Part shown: positions 25,850 through 34,343 of the stretch, in pieces
Numbering within the stretch: the stretch's first letter is position 1
How the letters are laid out: every line of letters begins with the position of its first letter
Assembly (NCBI RefSeq): GCF_000974985.2
Contig: NZ_LAVA02000015.1
Location: forward strand, 62,001-126,000
Source of the DNA: Streptomyces mangrovisoli
GTDB lineage: Bacteria > Actinomycetota > Actinomycetes > Streptomycetales > Streptomycetaceae
Reading direction: 5' to 3'
DNA length: 64,000 nt
Program-made: the position numbers and the translations under genes
The notes under the pieces: generated by a model
What the model was told of the DNA's origin: nothing
Database searches by the model: none
Seen by the model: the letters and a program-made list of their open reading frames with translations, nothing else

Positions 25850-26828
25850 AGCGGATCCTCGGGTCGAGTACGGCGTAGAGGAGATCGGCGAGCAGGTTGA
25901 ACCCGATGACGACGACGGCGGACAGCAGCAGCCAGGCCATGGTCCGGTAGACGTCGACGGCCTGGGCCGACTGGACGAGCATCTCGCCCATGCCGTGCCA
26001 CTGGAAGATCGTCTCGGTGATGACCGCGCCGCCCAGGATGATCGCGATGTCGAGGGCGGTGACGGTGGCGAGCGGGATCAGCGCGGTGCGCAGGGCGTGC
26101 CGGACCAGGACGGTGCGGCGGCGCAGGCCCTTGGCGCGGGCGAGGCGGACGTAGTCGCTGCCGAGCACTTCGAGCATGGAGGCGCGGGTGTAGCGGGTCC
26201 AGGAGGCGAAGGAGACCAGGGCGAGGGTGATGGTCGGCAGCACGAGATGGCCGAGGCGGTCGGTGAACTCGTTCCAGGTGGTGTCCACTTCGAGGTACGG
26301 CGACTTCTCCCCGATGGTGCCGAGGAACTGGCTCCCGGTCTGCTCGTTGAACCAGATCCCGGCCTGTTTGAGCAGGACGGCGAACCAGAACACCGGCATG
26401 GCGAGGAAGAGGAAGCCGACGAAGGTGATGGCGTAGTCGGCGGCGGAGTACTGGCGGATCGCGCTGAACACGCCGAAGACCACGGCCAGCAGCAGGGCGA
26501 TGACCATGGCGGAGGCGACCAGGGTGACGGTGACCCGGAAGCGGGTGAACAGGTCGTGCCCGATGTCCAGGTTGGACTGCACGGACGGGCCGAAGTCGCC
26601 GTGCAGCACGCCGGTGATCCAGTGCCAGTAGCGTTCCATGACCGGCTGGTCGGCGTGGATGTGGCGGGCGAACGCGGCGACGGCGGCCTTGCTGGGAGCG
26701 GGCTGCCGGGAGGTGGCGAAGTTGGCGACCGGGTCGCCGGAGTTGACGACGACCAGGAAGACGACGAACGTCGAGACGACGAGGACGGGGATGGAGACGA
26801 GGATGCGGCGCACGGTGTAGGCGAGCAT
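25842..26828 (-). CDS. Oligopeptide ABC transporter permease, OppB type
   Basis: A 328-aa permease. The start is the ATG at 26828 (MLAYTVRRILVSIPVLVV), preceded by GAGAGAAG; an in-frame extension to 26924 is not supported. It has an N-terminal first helix, a periplasmic segment, then the BPD_transp_1 domain. The EAA loop reads YVRLARAKGLRRRTVLVRHALRTALIPL, followed by GGAVITETIFQWHGMGEMLVQS, typical of OppB/DppB. It is second in the operon after the binding protein. Confidence 0.95.
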   Translation of the reverse strand: MLAYTVRRILVSIPVLVVSTFVVFLVVVNSGDPVANFATSRQPAPSKAAVAAFARHIHADQPVMERYWHWITGVLHGDFGPSVQSNLDIGHDLFTRFRVTVTLVASAMVIALLLAVVFGVFSAIRQYSAADYAITFVGFLFLAMPVFWFAVLLKQAGIWFNEQTGSQFLGTIGEKSPYLEVDTTWNEFTDRLGHLVLPTITLALVSFASWTRYTRASMLEVLGSDYVRLARAKGLRRRTVLVRHALRTALIPLATVTALDIAIILGGAVITETIFQWHGMGEMLVQSAQAVDVYRTMAWLLLSAVVVIGFNLLADLLYAVLDPRIRYD

Positions 26829-26856
26829 GCGGTCTTCTCTCGACGGCCCGCGGGTG

Positions 26857-26881
26857 CCGGCCCCGGGCTGGCCGGGGCCGG
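26857..26881 (-). terminator. Intercistronic hairpin between binding-protein and permease genes
   Basis: CCGGCCCCGG (26857-26866) and CCGGGGCCGG (26872-26881), loop gctgg. Such stem-loops after the binding-protein gene usually protect or attenuate the message so that binding protein is made in excess over permease. Confidence 0.65.
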
Positions 26882-26905
26882 AACTCCGCTGCGGGACAAG
26901 GGGGG

Positions 26906-28720
26906 TTACTTCTTGAGGCCCCACTCACCGGTGTTGTAGGCCGGGCCCACGTTGGTGGCGTTGTTGCGCATGTTCACGTAGCGCGTCTGCACCGCCAGGA
27001 ACGTCGGCTTCTGGTAGAGCGGCAGGACGTAGGCCGCGTCCGTCATGATCTGGTCGGCCTGGTTGAGCAGCGAGGCGGCCTTCGTCTGGTCCGTCTCGCC
27101 GATGGCCTGGGCGATCAGGGCGTCGACCTTCTTGTCGCTGTAGCCGCCGTAGTTTCCGCCGCCGCCGGTGTACCAGTTCTGCTGGGCGCCGGAGGTGGGG
27201 AAGGGCGGTGCGACCCACGCGAAGACGATGATGTCGTACTGGTGCCCGGCGAGGACCGTGCCGAGGTCGGCGGCGCCGATCGGCTTGATGGTGACCTTGA
27301 TGCCGAGGTTCGCGAGGTCGCTCTGGAGGATCTGGCACTCGCTCTGCCGGATCTGGTTGCCGGTGGTGTAGCGGCAGTTGAAGGGGCCGACGGACTTTCC
27401 GTCCGGGGTCTTCAGCGCGCTGCCGACGCCGGTGAACTTCGCGTCCGTGAGGTACTTCTTCGCCTTGGTGAGATCTCCCGAGCCCTGCCCGGTGCCGCTG
27501 ACCACGTCCTGGTAACCGGCCTGTCCGGGCACGAAGTTGTGGTTGCCGAGGGCCTTCACGCTCGGATCGAACTGGCCGACCGTCTTGGCGATGATGTCCT
27601 TGACGCTGATCGCGGTGAACATCGCCTGCCGCAGCGCGGTGTACTTGCCGATCACCGGGTTGTGCAGGTTCAGGTCGAAGTGCTCCCAGGTCAGCCCGTT
27701 GCCGATGACGTAGGTGACGTTGGGGATGTCCTTGACCTGGTTGACCAGGTCCACCTCGGGCTGCGGATAGATGCCCTGCACCTCGTTGTTCTTGAGGGCG
27801 ATGGGCTCCTGGGTGGCGTCCGAGATCACCTTGAACACCAGCCGCTTCAGCGACGCCTTCTTCGCGCCCCACCACTTGGGGTCGGGGACGTAGGTGGCGT
27901 GGTCGTTGTCGGCCCACTCGGACATCTTGTAGGCGCCTGCGGTGGCGTACTTGGTCGGCGGGTTCTTCTGGAAGTACTGCCAGCCCGCGGTCATCTGAGC
28001 GGCCGTCATATGAGCGGCGTCGCCGGTCTTCGCGCCGGAGATCTTCTCGGCCACATGGGCGGGATAGAGCGGATACCCGGCGCCGAACAGGGACTTCCAG
28101 TCCGAGTACGGCTTGGACATCACCATCGTGACGGTCTTGCCGTTGTCGGAGGCGGTGAGGGACTTGATGCGGTCGTAGCCCGCGGTGCTCTGCGGCAGGC
28201 AGCCCTTGGTCTGGGTCGCGTCACTGGAGGGAGGCGGCGGGCAGTCCTTGCCGTTGTTGGTACGCCAGTAGTAGATGAAGTCGTCGGCGCTGATGGGCGT
28301 GCCGTCGTTCCACGACGCCTTCGGGTTGATCTTGTAGACGATGGTCTGCGGGCTGGAGCTGGTCTGCGTGGCCGAGGTGACCAGGTCGGTGTTGAGCGCC
28401 ACGGACAGGTCGGGCTGCGGGACGAACACCTGGGGCAGGACGACCTCGAGGGCCTCGGCGTTCTCGAAGGTGTTGCCGTTGACGTCCTGGACGTTCCACT
28501 GCTGGATGTTCTTCTCCAGCACGTAGGTGAAGGAGCCACCGGACTTGGTGGTGCCCCCGTTGCAGGTGTTCGCCTTGCCTTGGGTGGTGCACGACGTGAG
28601 CCCGGCCGAGCCGCTCTTGTCGGATCCACCGCCGCTGCCGCCGCTGCAGGCGGCCAGGATCAGGGTGAGCCCGGCGGCGAGCGTGAGGCCCTTCGTGAGG
28701 GCAGAGGTGTGCGCGCGCAT
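26906..28720 (-). CDS. Oligopeptide-binding lipoprotein (SBP family 5, OppA type)
   Basis: A 604-aa extracellular substrate-binding lipoprotein. AAGGAGG lies before the ATG at 28720, and a lipoprotein signal peptide ends in the lipobox LILAAC (lipidated Cys near residue 25), followed by a Gly/Ser linker. The family-5 signature region includes YKINPKASWNDGTPISADDFIYYW, then LKRLVFKVISDATQEPIALKNNEVQGIYP and later FDLNLHNPVIGKYTALRQAMFTAI. It captures oligopeptides outside the cell and delivers them to the OppBC pore. It is first in the five-gene operon, with a stem-loop before the permease gene. Confidence 0.95.
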   Translation of the reverse strand: MRAHTSALTKGLTLAAGLTLILAACSGGSGGGSDKSGSAGLTSCTTQGKANTCNGGTTKSGGSFTYVLEKNIQQWNVQDVNGNTFENAEALEVVLPQVFVPQPDLSVALNTDLVTSATQTSSSPQTIVYKINPKASWNDGTPISADDFIYYWRTNNGKDCPPPPSSDATQTKGCLPQSTAGYDRIKSLTASDNGKTVTMVMSKPYSDWKSLFGAGYPLYPAHVAEKISGAKTGDAAHMTAAQMTAGWQYFQKNPPTKYATAGAYKMSEWADNDHATYVPDPKWWGAKKASLKRLVFKVISDATQEPIALKNNEVQGIYPQPEVDLVNQVKDIPNVTYVIGNGLTWEHFDLNLHNPVIGKYTALRQAMFTAISVKDIIAKTVGQFDPSVKALGNHNFVPGQAGYQDVVSGTGQGSGDLTKAKKYLTDAKFTGVGSALKTPDGKSVGPFNCRYTTGNQIRQSECQILQSDLANLGIKVTIKPIGAADLGTVLAGHQYDIIVFAWVAPPFPTSGAQQNWYTGGGGNYGGYSDKKVDALIAQAIGETDQTKAASLLNQADQIMTDAAYVLPLYQKPTFLAVQTRYVNMRNNATNVGPAYNTGEWGLKK

Positions 28721-29101
28721 GTCCCTCCTTCGACTGGCGGGAGATCCGGCCGTGTCACATCGGCCGGCGGCCGCGAGGAAACTGAGCTGCGCCAAGACGT
28801 TAGAACGCCCGTGTACTTCTCTCGGGTTCGTGTTCATACCGGGACGGCGACAATTCGCCCTCGCTTTCCTCTCGGAACCCCCCAGCCGACGCAAAGTTGC
28901 CCGGTGGGGACATACGAGGGCGTGGAAGGCTCCAACGGCCCTGAGATCGAGGCGAGTTCGGGCATGTCCGGGCGCGGCCCGGTGGTGGGCCGGTCGCACG
29001 GGTCCCCGTGCCCCTTGAGGGGCGCGGGGACCCGCGCGATCAGCCCAGGACGACGGGCGGACGCAGAGGCACCGGCGGCCACAGCGACCCGTAGGGTCCT
29101 G
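28721..29101. other. 381-bp intergenic region upstream of opp operon
   Basis: This region must hold the opp promoter; a possible -10 (TAACGT on the minus strand, near 28800) is present, but I cannot find a convincing -35. The other landmark is the hairpin at 28996-29037. No conserved small ORF or RNA gene is visible. Confidence 0.5.
28996..29037 (-). terminator. Hairpin terminator after the AAA-NUDIX gene
   Basis: Nineteen-base arms at 28996-29014 and 29019-29037 pair with two mismatches around a tiny loop. The core (ccccgtgcccctt / ggggcgcgggg) resembles the inner part of the dispersed 20-bp inverted-repeat family. It lies 65 bp past the stop of the AAA-NUDIX gene, upstream of the opp promoter. 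Confidence 0.6.
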
Positions 29102-30145
29102 TCACCTGCCGACCGGGACCCCCGCCTCCAGGTACAGCGCGGCGCCGCGCTCGCGGGCACGCAGGGCCCAGCGGAGACGTTCGTACCGTACGGGCGGGAG
29201 CAGGTCGGCCGCCTCCTGTTCGGTGACGAAGCGGCAGGCGCGCAGTTCGGGGCCCGGGAGCAGGAGGCGTCCGGCCTCGGCGGAGTCGAGTCGGCCGCCG
29301 TCGAACAGCAGCCGCAGCCCGCCGAACGCGGGCGCCGCGGGCCGCTCCCAGTCGACGACGAGCAGCCGGGGCAGGTCCTCCAGCCGTATCCCGGTCTCCT
29401 CCTCGACCTCGCGCACCCCCGCCCGCGCGGGCGCCTCGCCCGCCTCGACGACGCCGCCGGGGAACTCCCAGCCCGGCTTGTAGGTGGGGTCGACGAGCAG
29501 CACGCGGTCTTGCTCGTCGAAGAGCAGCACACCCGCGGCCACCGTCTCGGCGGTCGGCTCCGGGGTCTGCACGATGTCGCAGTAGGGCGCGGCGCCGCTG
29601 CCGACGGCTTCGGCGATGCGGACGGCCGTCTCGTACGGGGTGAGCGCGCCGGTGTCGATCACATGCGCGTCGGCGGTGAGCCAGGTGTCGAGCGCCGCGC
29701 GGTACGGCTCGATGTGGTCGTAGGCCCACTGCCGTACCCGGATCTCCCCGTCGGGCAGGTCGGAGGGGATCTCCCGGGCCGCGATCCGCTCGCGCAGGAT
29801 CGTTTCGGCCGGGGCGAGCAGCAGATGTCGTACGGCGATCCGGCGGGCGGCGAGACCGCCGAAGATCTCGTCGCGGTAGTCCTGGCGGAGCAGCGTCATG
29901 GGGACGACGAGGGTCCCGCCGAGCTCGGCCAGCATCGCCGCCGCGGTGTCGATCACGAGCCGCCGCCAGATCGGCAGATCCTGGAAGTCGCCGACCTCGG
30001 CGAGGCGCTTGGCGGGCAGCAGGTGCGTCAGTGCCGCGCCGATGACCTCGGGGTCGAGAAGCGTGCTGTTCGGGATCAGTTCGATCAGTTCCCGTGCGGT
30101 GGTGGACTTCCCCGCACCGAACGCACCGTTGATCCAGACGATCAC
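29102..30145 (-). CDS. P-loop kinase-like domain fused to a NUDIX hydrolase domain
   Basis: A 347-aa two-domain protein. Residues 1-180 form an AAA_33/zeta-toxin-like P-loop NTPase with Walker A GAFGAGKSTT (about 7-16), resembling chloramphenicol-phosphotransferase- or nucleotide-kinase-like proteins. Residues about 200-340 form a NUDIX domain: GWEFPGGVVEAGE, then REVEEETGI gives the GX5EX7REUXEEXGU box (about 231-253). GAGGGGGA precedes the GTG at 30145. NUDIX enzymes cleave nucleoside diphosphate-X compounds; the fusion suggests that phosphorylation and hydrolysis of related nucleotides are linked (inference). The gene stands alone. Confidence 0.88.
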   Translation of the reverse strand: MIVWINGAFGAGKSTTARELIELIPNSTLLDPEVIGAALTHLLPAKRLAEVGDFQDLPIWRRLVIDTAAAMLAELGGTLVVPMTLLRQDYRDEIFGGLAARRIAVRHLLLAPAETILRERIAAREIPSDLPDGEIRVRQWAYDHIEPYRAALDTWLTADAHVIDTGALTPYETAVRIAEAVGSGAAPYCDIVQTPEPTAETVAAGVLLFDEQDRVLLVDPTYKPGWEFPGGVVEAGEAPARAGVREVEEETGIRLEDLPRLLVVDWERPAAPAFGGLRLLFDGGRLDSAEAGRLLLPGPELRACRFVTEQEAADLLPPVRYERLRWALRARERGAALYLEAGVPVGR

Positions 30146-30317
30146 GATTCCCCCTCTTCTGTTGGCCCCCTGTGGCTTGCCCGCTCCACCCTGCCACGGA
30201 AACCAGCCCCAGTTGAGGGCGCCCGACCGGGACCCCGACGGGGTCCCCCGCGGGGTCCCGGGGGATCGGCGCCGGGTCCTCGGCCCGCGAGGTCGCCGGC
30301 GCCGCCCGCGCGCGGGG

Positions 30318-30515
30318 TCAGTCGGTCTGCGCCGGGGCCTCGTCGGCCGGGCCGAAGCTGTCCTGGCTGAACGTGTGGTCGAGGGCGCCGAGGGTGTCCC
30401 GGAGGCTCCCGTCGCCGAGGACGTGGTGGTCCGTGGCGTGCTGCGAGGGGGTGATCGCCGCGACGACGAACCCGGTGGCGAGGGAGGCGATGGCGAGCAT
30501 GCTGCGCTTCTTCAT
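30318..30515 (-). CDS. Small secreted peptide (65 aa), unknown
   Basis: A 65-residue ORF starting MKKRSMLAIASLATGFVVAA, a clear Sec signal peptide with a basic n-region and hydrophobic core, leaving a mature part of about 40 residues rich in His, Asp and Gly (HATDHHVLGDGSLRDTLGAL). Coding bias is normal for Streptomyces. Upstream in-frame starts exist, but the MKKR start gives the correct signal-peptide shape. I do not recognise the mature peptide; small exported proteins of this size are common in Streptomyces. There are no Cys residues, so it is not a chaplin or lantibiotic-like peptide. Confidence 0.6.
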   Translation of the reverse strand: MKKRSMLAIASLATGFVVAAITPSQHATDHHVLGDGSLRDTLGALDHTFSQDSFGPADEAPAQTD

Positions 30516-30619
30516 GACCGGTTCAACCGTCCGGGGGCCGTCCAGGTCACGCCCGGGGACGGGGCCATGGGCTGGCATCCTCGTCAGGAGGGGGCGACGG
30601 CGGTCAGGAGGTGCGGGCG

Positions 30620-30955
30620 ATGGGCGACGACGGGCACATCCACGTCGACATCAGGGTGCCGGGCAGCAACGCCGCCGTGCGCAATCTGCTGGCGGGAACC
30701 TTCGGCCTGGCCGCCGACCTGCCGAGCACGGTGACCACCGGCTGCCGTCAGCGGGTGCCGTTCGCGATGACGTCGCCGCGGCCGGACCGGGTGACCTGCC
30801 TGCCCTGCCGGGAGTACGCGCAGCGCCAGCACCTGCGGTTCGCGGAGCGCCTCGAACATCTGGCGGCGCTGCCGGGCTCACCGGTGACGCCGGCCCAGGC
30901 GGCCCGGGCGGCGGCCCGCCACCGCGAGATCGCGTCCCGCTTCGGCCGCCCGTGA
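30620..30955 (+). CDS. Small conserved hypothetical protein with CxxC
   Basis: A 111-aa cytoplasmic protein starting at the ATG at 30620, with AGGAGG 9 nt upstream. The N-terminal half (DIRVPGSNAAVRNLLAGTFGLAAD) may be an alpha/beta segment. The middle has TTGCRQRVPFAMTSPRPDRVTCLPCREYA, in which three Cys (one single and a CLPC pair) plus a His-containing helix could bind zinc. The C-terminus is helical and Ala/Arg-rich. It is not a family I can name. It runs divergent from the small secreted peptide, with about 104 bp between them. Confidence 0.65.
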   Translation: MGDDGHIHVDIRVPGSNAAVRNLLAGTFGLAADLPSTVTTGCRQRVPFAMTSPRPDRVTCLPCREYAQRQHLRFAERLEHLAALPGSPVTPAQAARAAARHREIASRFGRP

Positions 30956-30979
30956 CGCCTCCGGCCGGTGGGCCCGATC

Positions 30980-31182
30980 GCGCAGTTCCCCGCGCCCCTG
31001 AGAGGGGTGTTCGGGCGTGCCCCGTCGGAGGCGCGAGGAACTGCGCGACCCGCCGCAACGGACCCGCACGGGGACACCACGCACAGCACCCGACCACCGG
31101 CCGGTGGGGGCTCAGCGCGCAGTTCCCCGCGCCCCTTACAGGGCACGGGCCAACCCCCTCTCAGGGGCGCGGGGAACTGCGC
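30980..31182. repeat. Dispersed intergenic inverted repeat, copies B and C in tandem
   Basis: Copy B has a left arm GCGCAGTTCCCCGCGCCCCT at 30980-30999 and a diverged right arm at 31029-31046. Copy C has the same left arm at 31117-31136 and a perfect right arm at 31163-31182. Sequence after each right arm is also related (cgcac-rich, then ccggtggg or cccgtggg), so the repeated unit is about 140 bp. It lies between the CxxC protein gene and the ROK gene, which are convergent. The whole 296-bp gap is made of this element. Confidence 0.85.
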
Positions 31183-31251
31183 GACCGGCCACGGCGCACC
31201 CGCACAGGGGCACCACCCGAAGCGCCCGACTCCTGGCCCGTGGGAACCGGC

Positions 31252-32205
31252 CTACACCCCGGCCGCCGCCGAATCCGCCCGAAGGGCCAGCGCCGCGGCC
31301 GCCGCCCCCACCAGCCCCGCGTCCGTGCCCATCTGCGCGGGCACGACCGTCAGGCGGCTGACGAAGGAGAGCGTGGCGTAGGAGGCGAGGGCCTTGTTGA
31401 GCGGGCCGAAGAGGACGTCGCCCGCCTTGCCCACGCCCCCGCCGATGACGGCGATGTCGATCTCGACCAGGGTGGCCGTGGCCGCGATCCCGGCGGCCAG
31501 CGCCTGCGCGGCCCGCTCGAAGGACGCCACCGCGACCGGATCGCCGGCCCGGGCGGCGGCCGCGACGGCGGCGGCGGAGGCGTCCCCGTCGGGACCGGGC
31601 AGCCAGCCGTTGTCCAGCGCCCGCCGGGCGATGTTGGGGCCGCTCGCGATCCGCTCCACGCAGCCGCGCGACCCGCACGGGCAGAGGTCGCCGTCGAGGT
31701 CCACGCTGATGTGGCCGATGTGACCGGCGTTGCCGGTGGGACCGGGGTAGAGCTGCCCGTTCAGCACCAGACCGCCGCCGACACCGGTCGAGACCACCAT
31801 GCACAGCGCGTTGTCGTGGCCGCGCGCGGCACCCTGCCAGTGCTCGGCCGCCGTGATCGCCACGCCGTCGCCGATGAGCTCGACGGGCAGTTCGCCGACC
31901 GCCGCACGCACCCGCTCCACCAGCGGGAACCCGCGCCACCCCGGCACGTTGACCGGGCTGACCGTACCCGCCGAGGCGTCCACCGGACCGGCGCTGCCGA
32001 TGCCGAGCGCGGCGACCCGGTCCCACAGGGGCGAGGCCGCGAGCTCGCCGAGCACCTCCGCCACGGCCCGCATGACGGTCTCGCCGTCCTGCTGCGCGGG
32101 CGTCGCGCGCTGGGCCCGCACCAGGATGCTGCCGCGGCCGTCCACCAGCGCGCCGGCGATCTTGGTGCCGCCGATGTCGAGCGCGGCCACGAGGTCGGTG
32201 GTCAT
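31252..32205 (-). CDS. ROK-family sugar kinase/regulator-like protein
   Basis: A 317-aa ROK protein without an N-terminal HTH, therefore most likely a sugar kinase. It has the ATP phosphate-1 motif LDIGGTKIAGALVD (residues about 8-21), the sugar-binding VNVPGWRGFPL and STGVGGGLVLNG, the catalytic Asp in LIGDG (family ELxND/xGD position), and the zinc motif GHIGHISVDLDGDLCPCGSRGC. Glucose, mannose or N-acetylated sugars are possible substrates. The ATG at 32205 is preceded in frame by a TTG. It is divergent from a LacI regulator, with a palindromic operator in between. Confidence 0.92.
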   Translation of the reverse strand: MTTDLVAALDIGGTKIAGALVDGRGSILVRAQRATPAQQDGETVMRAVAEVLGELAASPLWDRVAALGIGSAGPVDASAGTVSPVNVPGWRGFPLVERVRAAVGELPVELIGDGVAITAAEHWQGAARGHDNALCMVVSTGVGGGLVLNGQLYPGPTGNAGHIGHISVDLDGDLCPCGSRGCVERIASGPNIARRALDNGWLPGPDGDASAAAVAAAARAGDPVAVASFERAAQALAAGIAATATLVEIDIAVIGGGVGKAGDVLFGPLNKALASYATLSFVSRLTVVPAQMGTDAGLVGAAAAALALRADSAAAGV

Positions 32206-32302
32206 CAAGAGTCAGGTCTCCCCGTCGAACGTGAGGGATGGGCGGGCGGTCCGACGCTGGGGGACGCGGGCCGGAGAATGCGTTGGACAGTCTCTCGCGC
32301 TC

Positions 32303-32329
32303 ATGACAACGTTGTCCAGGCTCTATGCT
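32303..32329. promoter_or_regulatory. LacI-type operator and promoter between ROK and lacI-family genes
   Basis: GACAACGTTGTC (32305-32316) is a perfect 12-bp palindrome with a central CG, the normal form of LacI/GalR operators. A -10-like TATGCT lies at 32324-32329, so the operator sits in or next to the promoter spacer for the regulator gene. A partial half-site (gttggaca) lies at 32282-32289, towards the ROK gene. Confidence 0.7.
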
Positions 32330-32353
32330 CGACGCCACATCCTCATACAAACC

Positions 32354-33460
32354 ATGGACCGCCGCACCCCCGTGGAAGACGAGACAGGACAGCGCATCGT
32401 GCCCGAGGCCATTCGCCGCACCTCCCGCCCCGCCGAGCACCACGCGGGGAACCGTTACGGCAACCGCCCGACGATGAAGGACGTCGCGGCGCGCGCCGGT
32501 GTCGGCCTGAAGACGGTCTCCCGCGTGGTCAACGGCGAGCCCGGCGTCACCCCGGACACCGAGCGGCGGGTGCAGGAGGCCATCGACGCGCTCGGCTTCC
32601 GCCGCAACGACAGCGCGCGCGTGCTGCGCAAGGGCCGCACCGCGAGCATCGGCCTGGTCCTGGAGGACCTGTCCGACCCGTTCTACGGCCCGCTCAGCCG
32701 GGCGGTGGAGGAGGTGGCCCGCGCCCACGGCACGCTGCTGTTCAACGGCTCCAGCGCCGAGGACCCCGAGCGGGAGCAGGAGTTGGCGCTGGCGCTGTGC
32801 GCGCGCCGGGTGGACGGGCTCGTGGTGATCCCGGCCGGCGACGACCACCGCTATCTGGAGCCGGAGATCAAGGCGGGCGTGGCGACGGTGTTCGTGGACC
32901 GTCCGGCCGGGCGGATCGACGCCGACGTGGTGCTGTCGGACAACTACGGCGGGGCCCGCGACGGCGTGGCCCATCTGATCGCCCACGGCCACCGGCGGAT
33001 AGGTTTCATCGGTGACATGCCCGGCATCCACACGGCCGAGGAGCGGCTGCGCGGCTATCGCGCGGCGATGGAGGACGCGGGCATACCGGTCGAGGACGCG
33101 TGGATGTCGCTGGGCGTCACCGACCCGGAGCGGGTGCGCCGGGCCGCCGAGGAGATGCTCCGCGGGCCCGCCCCCGTCACCGCGATCTTCGCGGGCAACA
33201 ACCGGGTGACGGTCACGGTGATCCGGGTGCTCGCCGGGCAGACGCGTCAGGTCGCCCTCGTCGGCTTCGACGACATCGAGCTCGCCGACCTGCTCCAGCC
33301 GGGCGTCACGGTCGTCGCGCAGGACGCCGCTGCCCTCGGCCGTACGGCCGCCGAGCGCCTCTTCCGTCAGCTGGACGGCTCGCTGGTCACGCCCGAGCGG
33401 GTGGAGCTGCCGACCCGGCTGATCACCCGCGGCTCGGGCGAACTGCCGCCCGCGGACTGA
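32354..33460 (+). CDS. LacI-family transcriptional regulator
   Basis: A 368-aa LacI/GalR regulator. The HTH and hinge lie at residues about 40-95 (PTMKDVAARAGVGLKTVSRVVNGEPGVT, then RRNDSARVLRKGR), followed by a periplasmic-binding-like ligand domain (IGLVLEDLSDPFYGPLSRAVEEVA, GYRAAMEDAG, IFAGNNRVTVTVIRVL, VALVGFDD). The start is uncertain: ATG 32354 lacks a ribosome site, and a GTG at 32399 behind a weak AGGACA is the alternative. It is divergent from the ROK kinase gene, whose sugar substrate or phosphorylated product is the likely effector (inference). Confidence 0.93.
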   Translation: MDRRTPVEDETGQRIVPEAIRRTSRPAEHHAGNRYGNRPTMKDVAARAGVGLKTVSRVVNGEPGVTPDTERRVQEAIDALGFRRNDSARVLRKGRTASIGLVLEDLSDPFYGPLSRAVEEVARAHGTLLFNGSSAEDPEREQELALALCARRVDGLVVIPAGDDHRYLEPEIKAGVATVFVDRPAGRIDADVVLSDNYGGARDGVAHLIAHGHRRIGFIGDMPGIHTAEERLRGYRAAMEDAGIPVEDAWMSLGVTDPERVRRAAEEMLRGPAPVTAIFAGNNRVTVTVIRVLAGQTRQVALVGFDDIELADLLQPGVTVVAQDAAALGRTAAERLFRQLDGSLVTPERVELPTRLITRGSGELPPAD

Positions 33461-33476
33461 GAGCCGGAGGGCGGCG

Positions 33477-34343
33477 ATGGACGACCGGTCGCTGGAGGCG
33501 CTGGGTCTGGCGCAGGCCCCGCGGGAGCACCCGTTGCGCTACCCGGGCTCCTGGCCCGCGCGGTCCGGGCTCCTCGACGGCAACCGGATGATGCCGCTGG
33601 AGCGGCTGACACACCCGGACCGCACGCCCGTCCTGTGCGTCGGCTCCAACGCCTGCCCGGCCCAACTGCGCCACAAGATGGCCGAGTCCGGCATCGCCTC
33701 GCCGGTCCCGATGGTCAAGGCGCGGGTCACGGGGGTCGAGATCGGGGTCTCCGCGCATGTGTCGCTCGCGGGGTATGTGTCCTCGTCACCGGTCCGGGCG
33801 CCGGGCGTCGTACGGGAGTTGTTCGTCCTGTGGCTCGACGAGCGGCAGTTGGGCGTGATCGACGACAGCGAGGGCGTGTGCTCGCCGACCGGCAACTACG
33901 AGCGGCGCACGCTGCCTTCGCCGGACGTCCGGGTCCTGCTGGAGAACGGCGAGACGGTGCCGGAGGTGTCCGCCTACGTCAACCGGCACGGCGTGCTGCA
34001 CGACGGCTCCGGCGCCCCGCTGACGTATCCGGGGCAGCGGGCGCTGCTCGGCGAACTCCTGGAGGGTTCGGCGCAGTTGCGCGGGCTGTTCGGGACGACA
34101 CCGGAGGAGTTCAGCGCGCGGGCGCGGGCGGACCGGGAGCTGTGCGCGCGGGGCACGCGGGTGTTCGCCGAGGAGGGGCTGGTGACGGCCTCGGGCCTGG
34201 AGCGGTACGGGCCGGCGCGACGCCCGCCCGCCACGGGCCCGTCGGGGCCGGGACCGCTCACCCCGCCGAAGCCGTCAGGTCCCCCCGGCGCGGCGTCGCG
34301 AACGCTTCGAGGCCGGCCCGGTCCAGGCCGGTCAGCCCGGTGA
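33477..34343 (+). CDS. Conserved protein, gamma-glutamylcyclotransferase-like
   Basis: A 288-aa protein 16 bp after the lacI-family gene, with GGAGGG before its ATG. The segment VLCVGSNACPAQLRHKMAES resembles the YGSN phosphate-loop motif of the gamma-glutamylcyclotransferase (GGCT/AIG2) fold, and the later VRELFVLWLDERQLGVIDDSE resembles the conserved acidic core. I treat this as fold similarity only. The last roughly 50 residues are Pro/Gly/Arg-rich and lie antisense to the end of the next gene; the family's conserved portion ends before them, so an original stop codon may have been lost. Confidence 0.72.
   Translation: MDDRSLEALGLAQAPREHPLRYPGSWPARSGLLDGNRMMPLERLTHPDRTPVLCVGSNACPAQLRHKMAESGIASPVPMVKARVTGVEIGVSAHVSLAGYVSSSPVRAPGVVRELFVLWLDERQLGVIDDSEGVCSPTGNYERRTLPSPDVRVLLENGETVPEVSAYVNRHGVLHDGSGAPLTYPGQRALLGELLEGSAQLRGLFGTTPEEFSARARADRELCARGTRVFAEEGLVTASGLERYGPARRPPATGPSGPGPLTPPKPSGPPGAASRTLRGRPGPGRSAR

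Noticed and set aside
27242..30370. A 1042-codon plus-strand frame across the opp binding-protein and AAA-NUDIX genes
   Set aside because: It is antisense to genes with clear domains; composition and lack of motifs mark it as a shadow frame.
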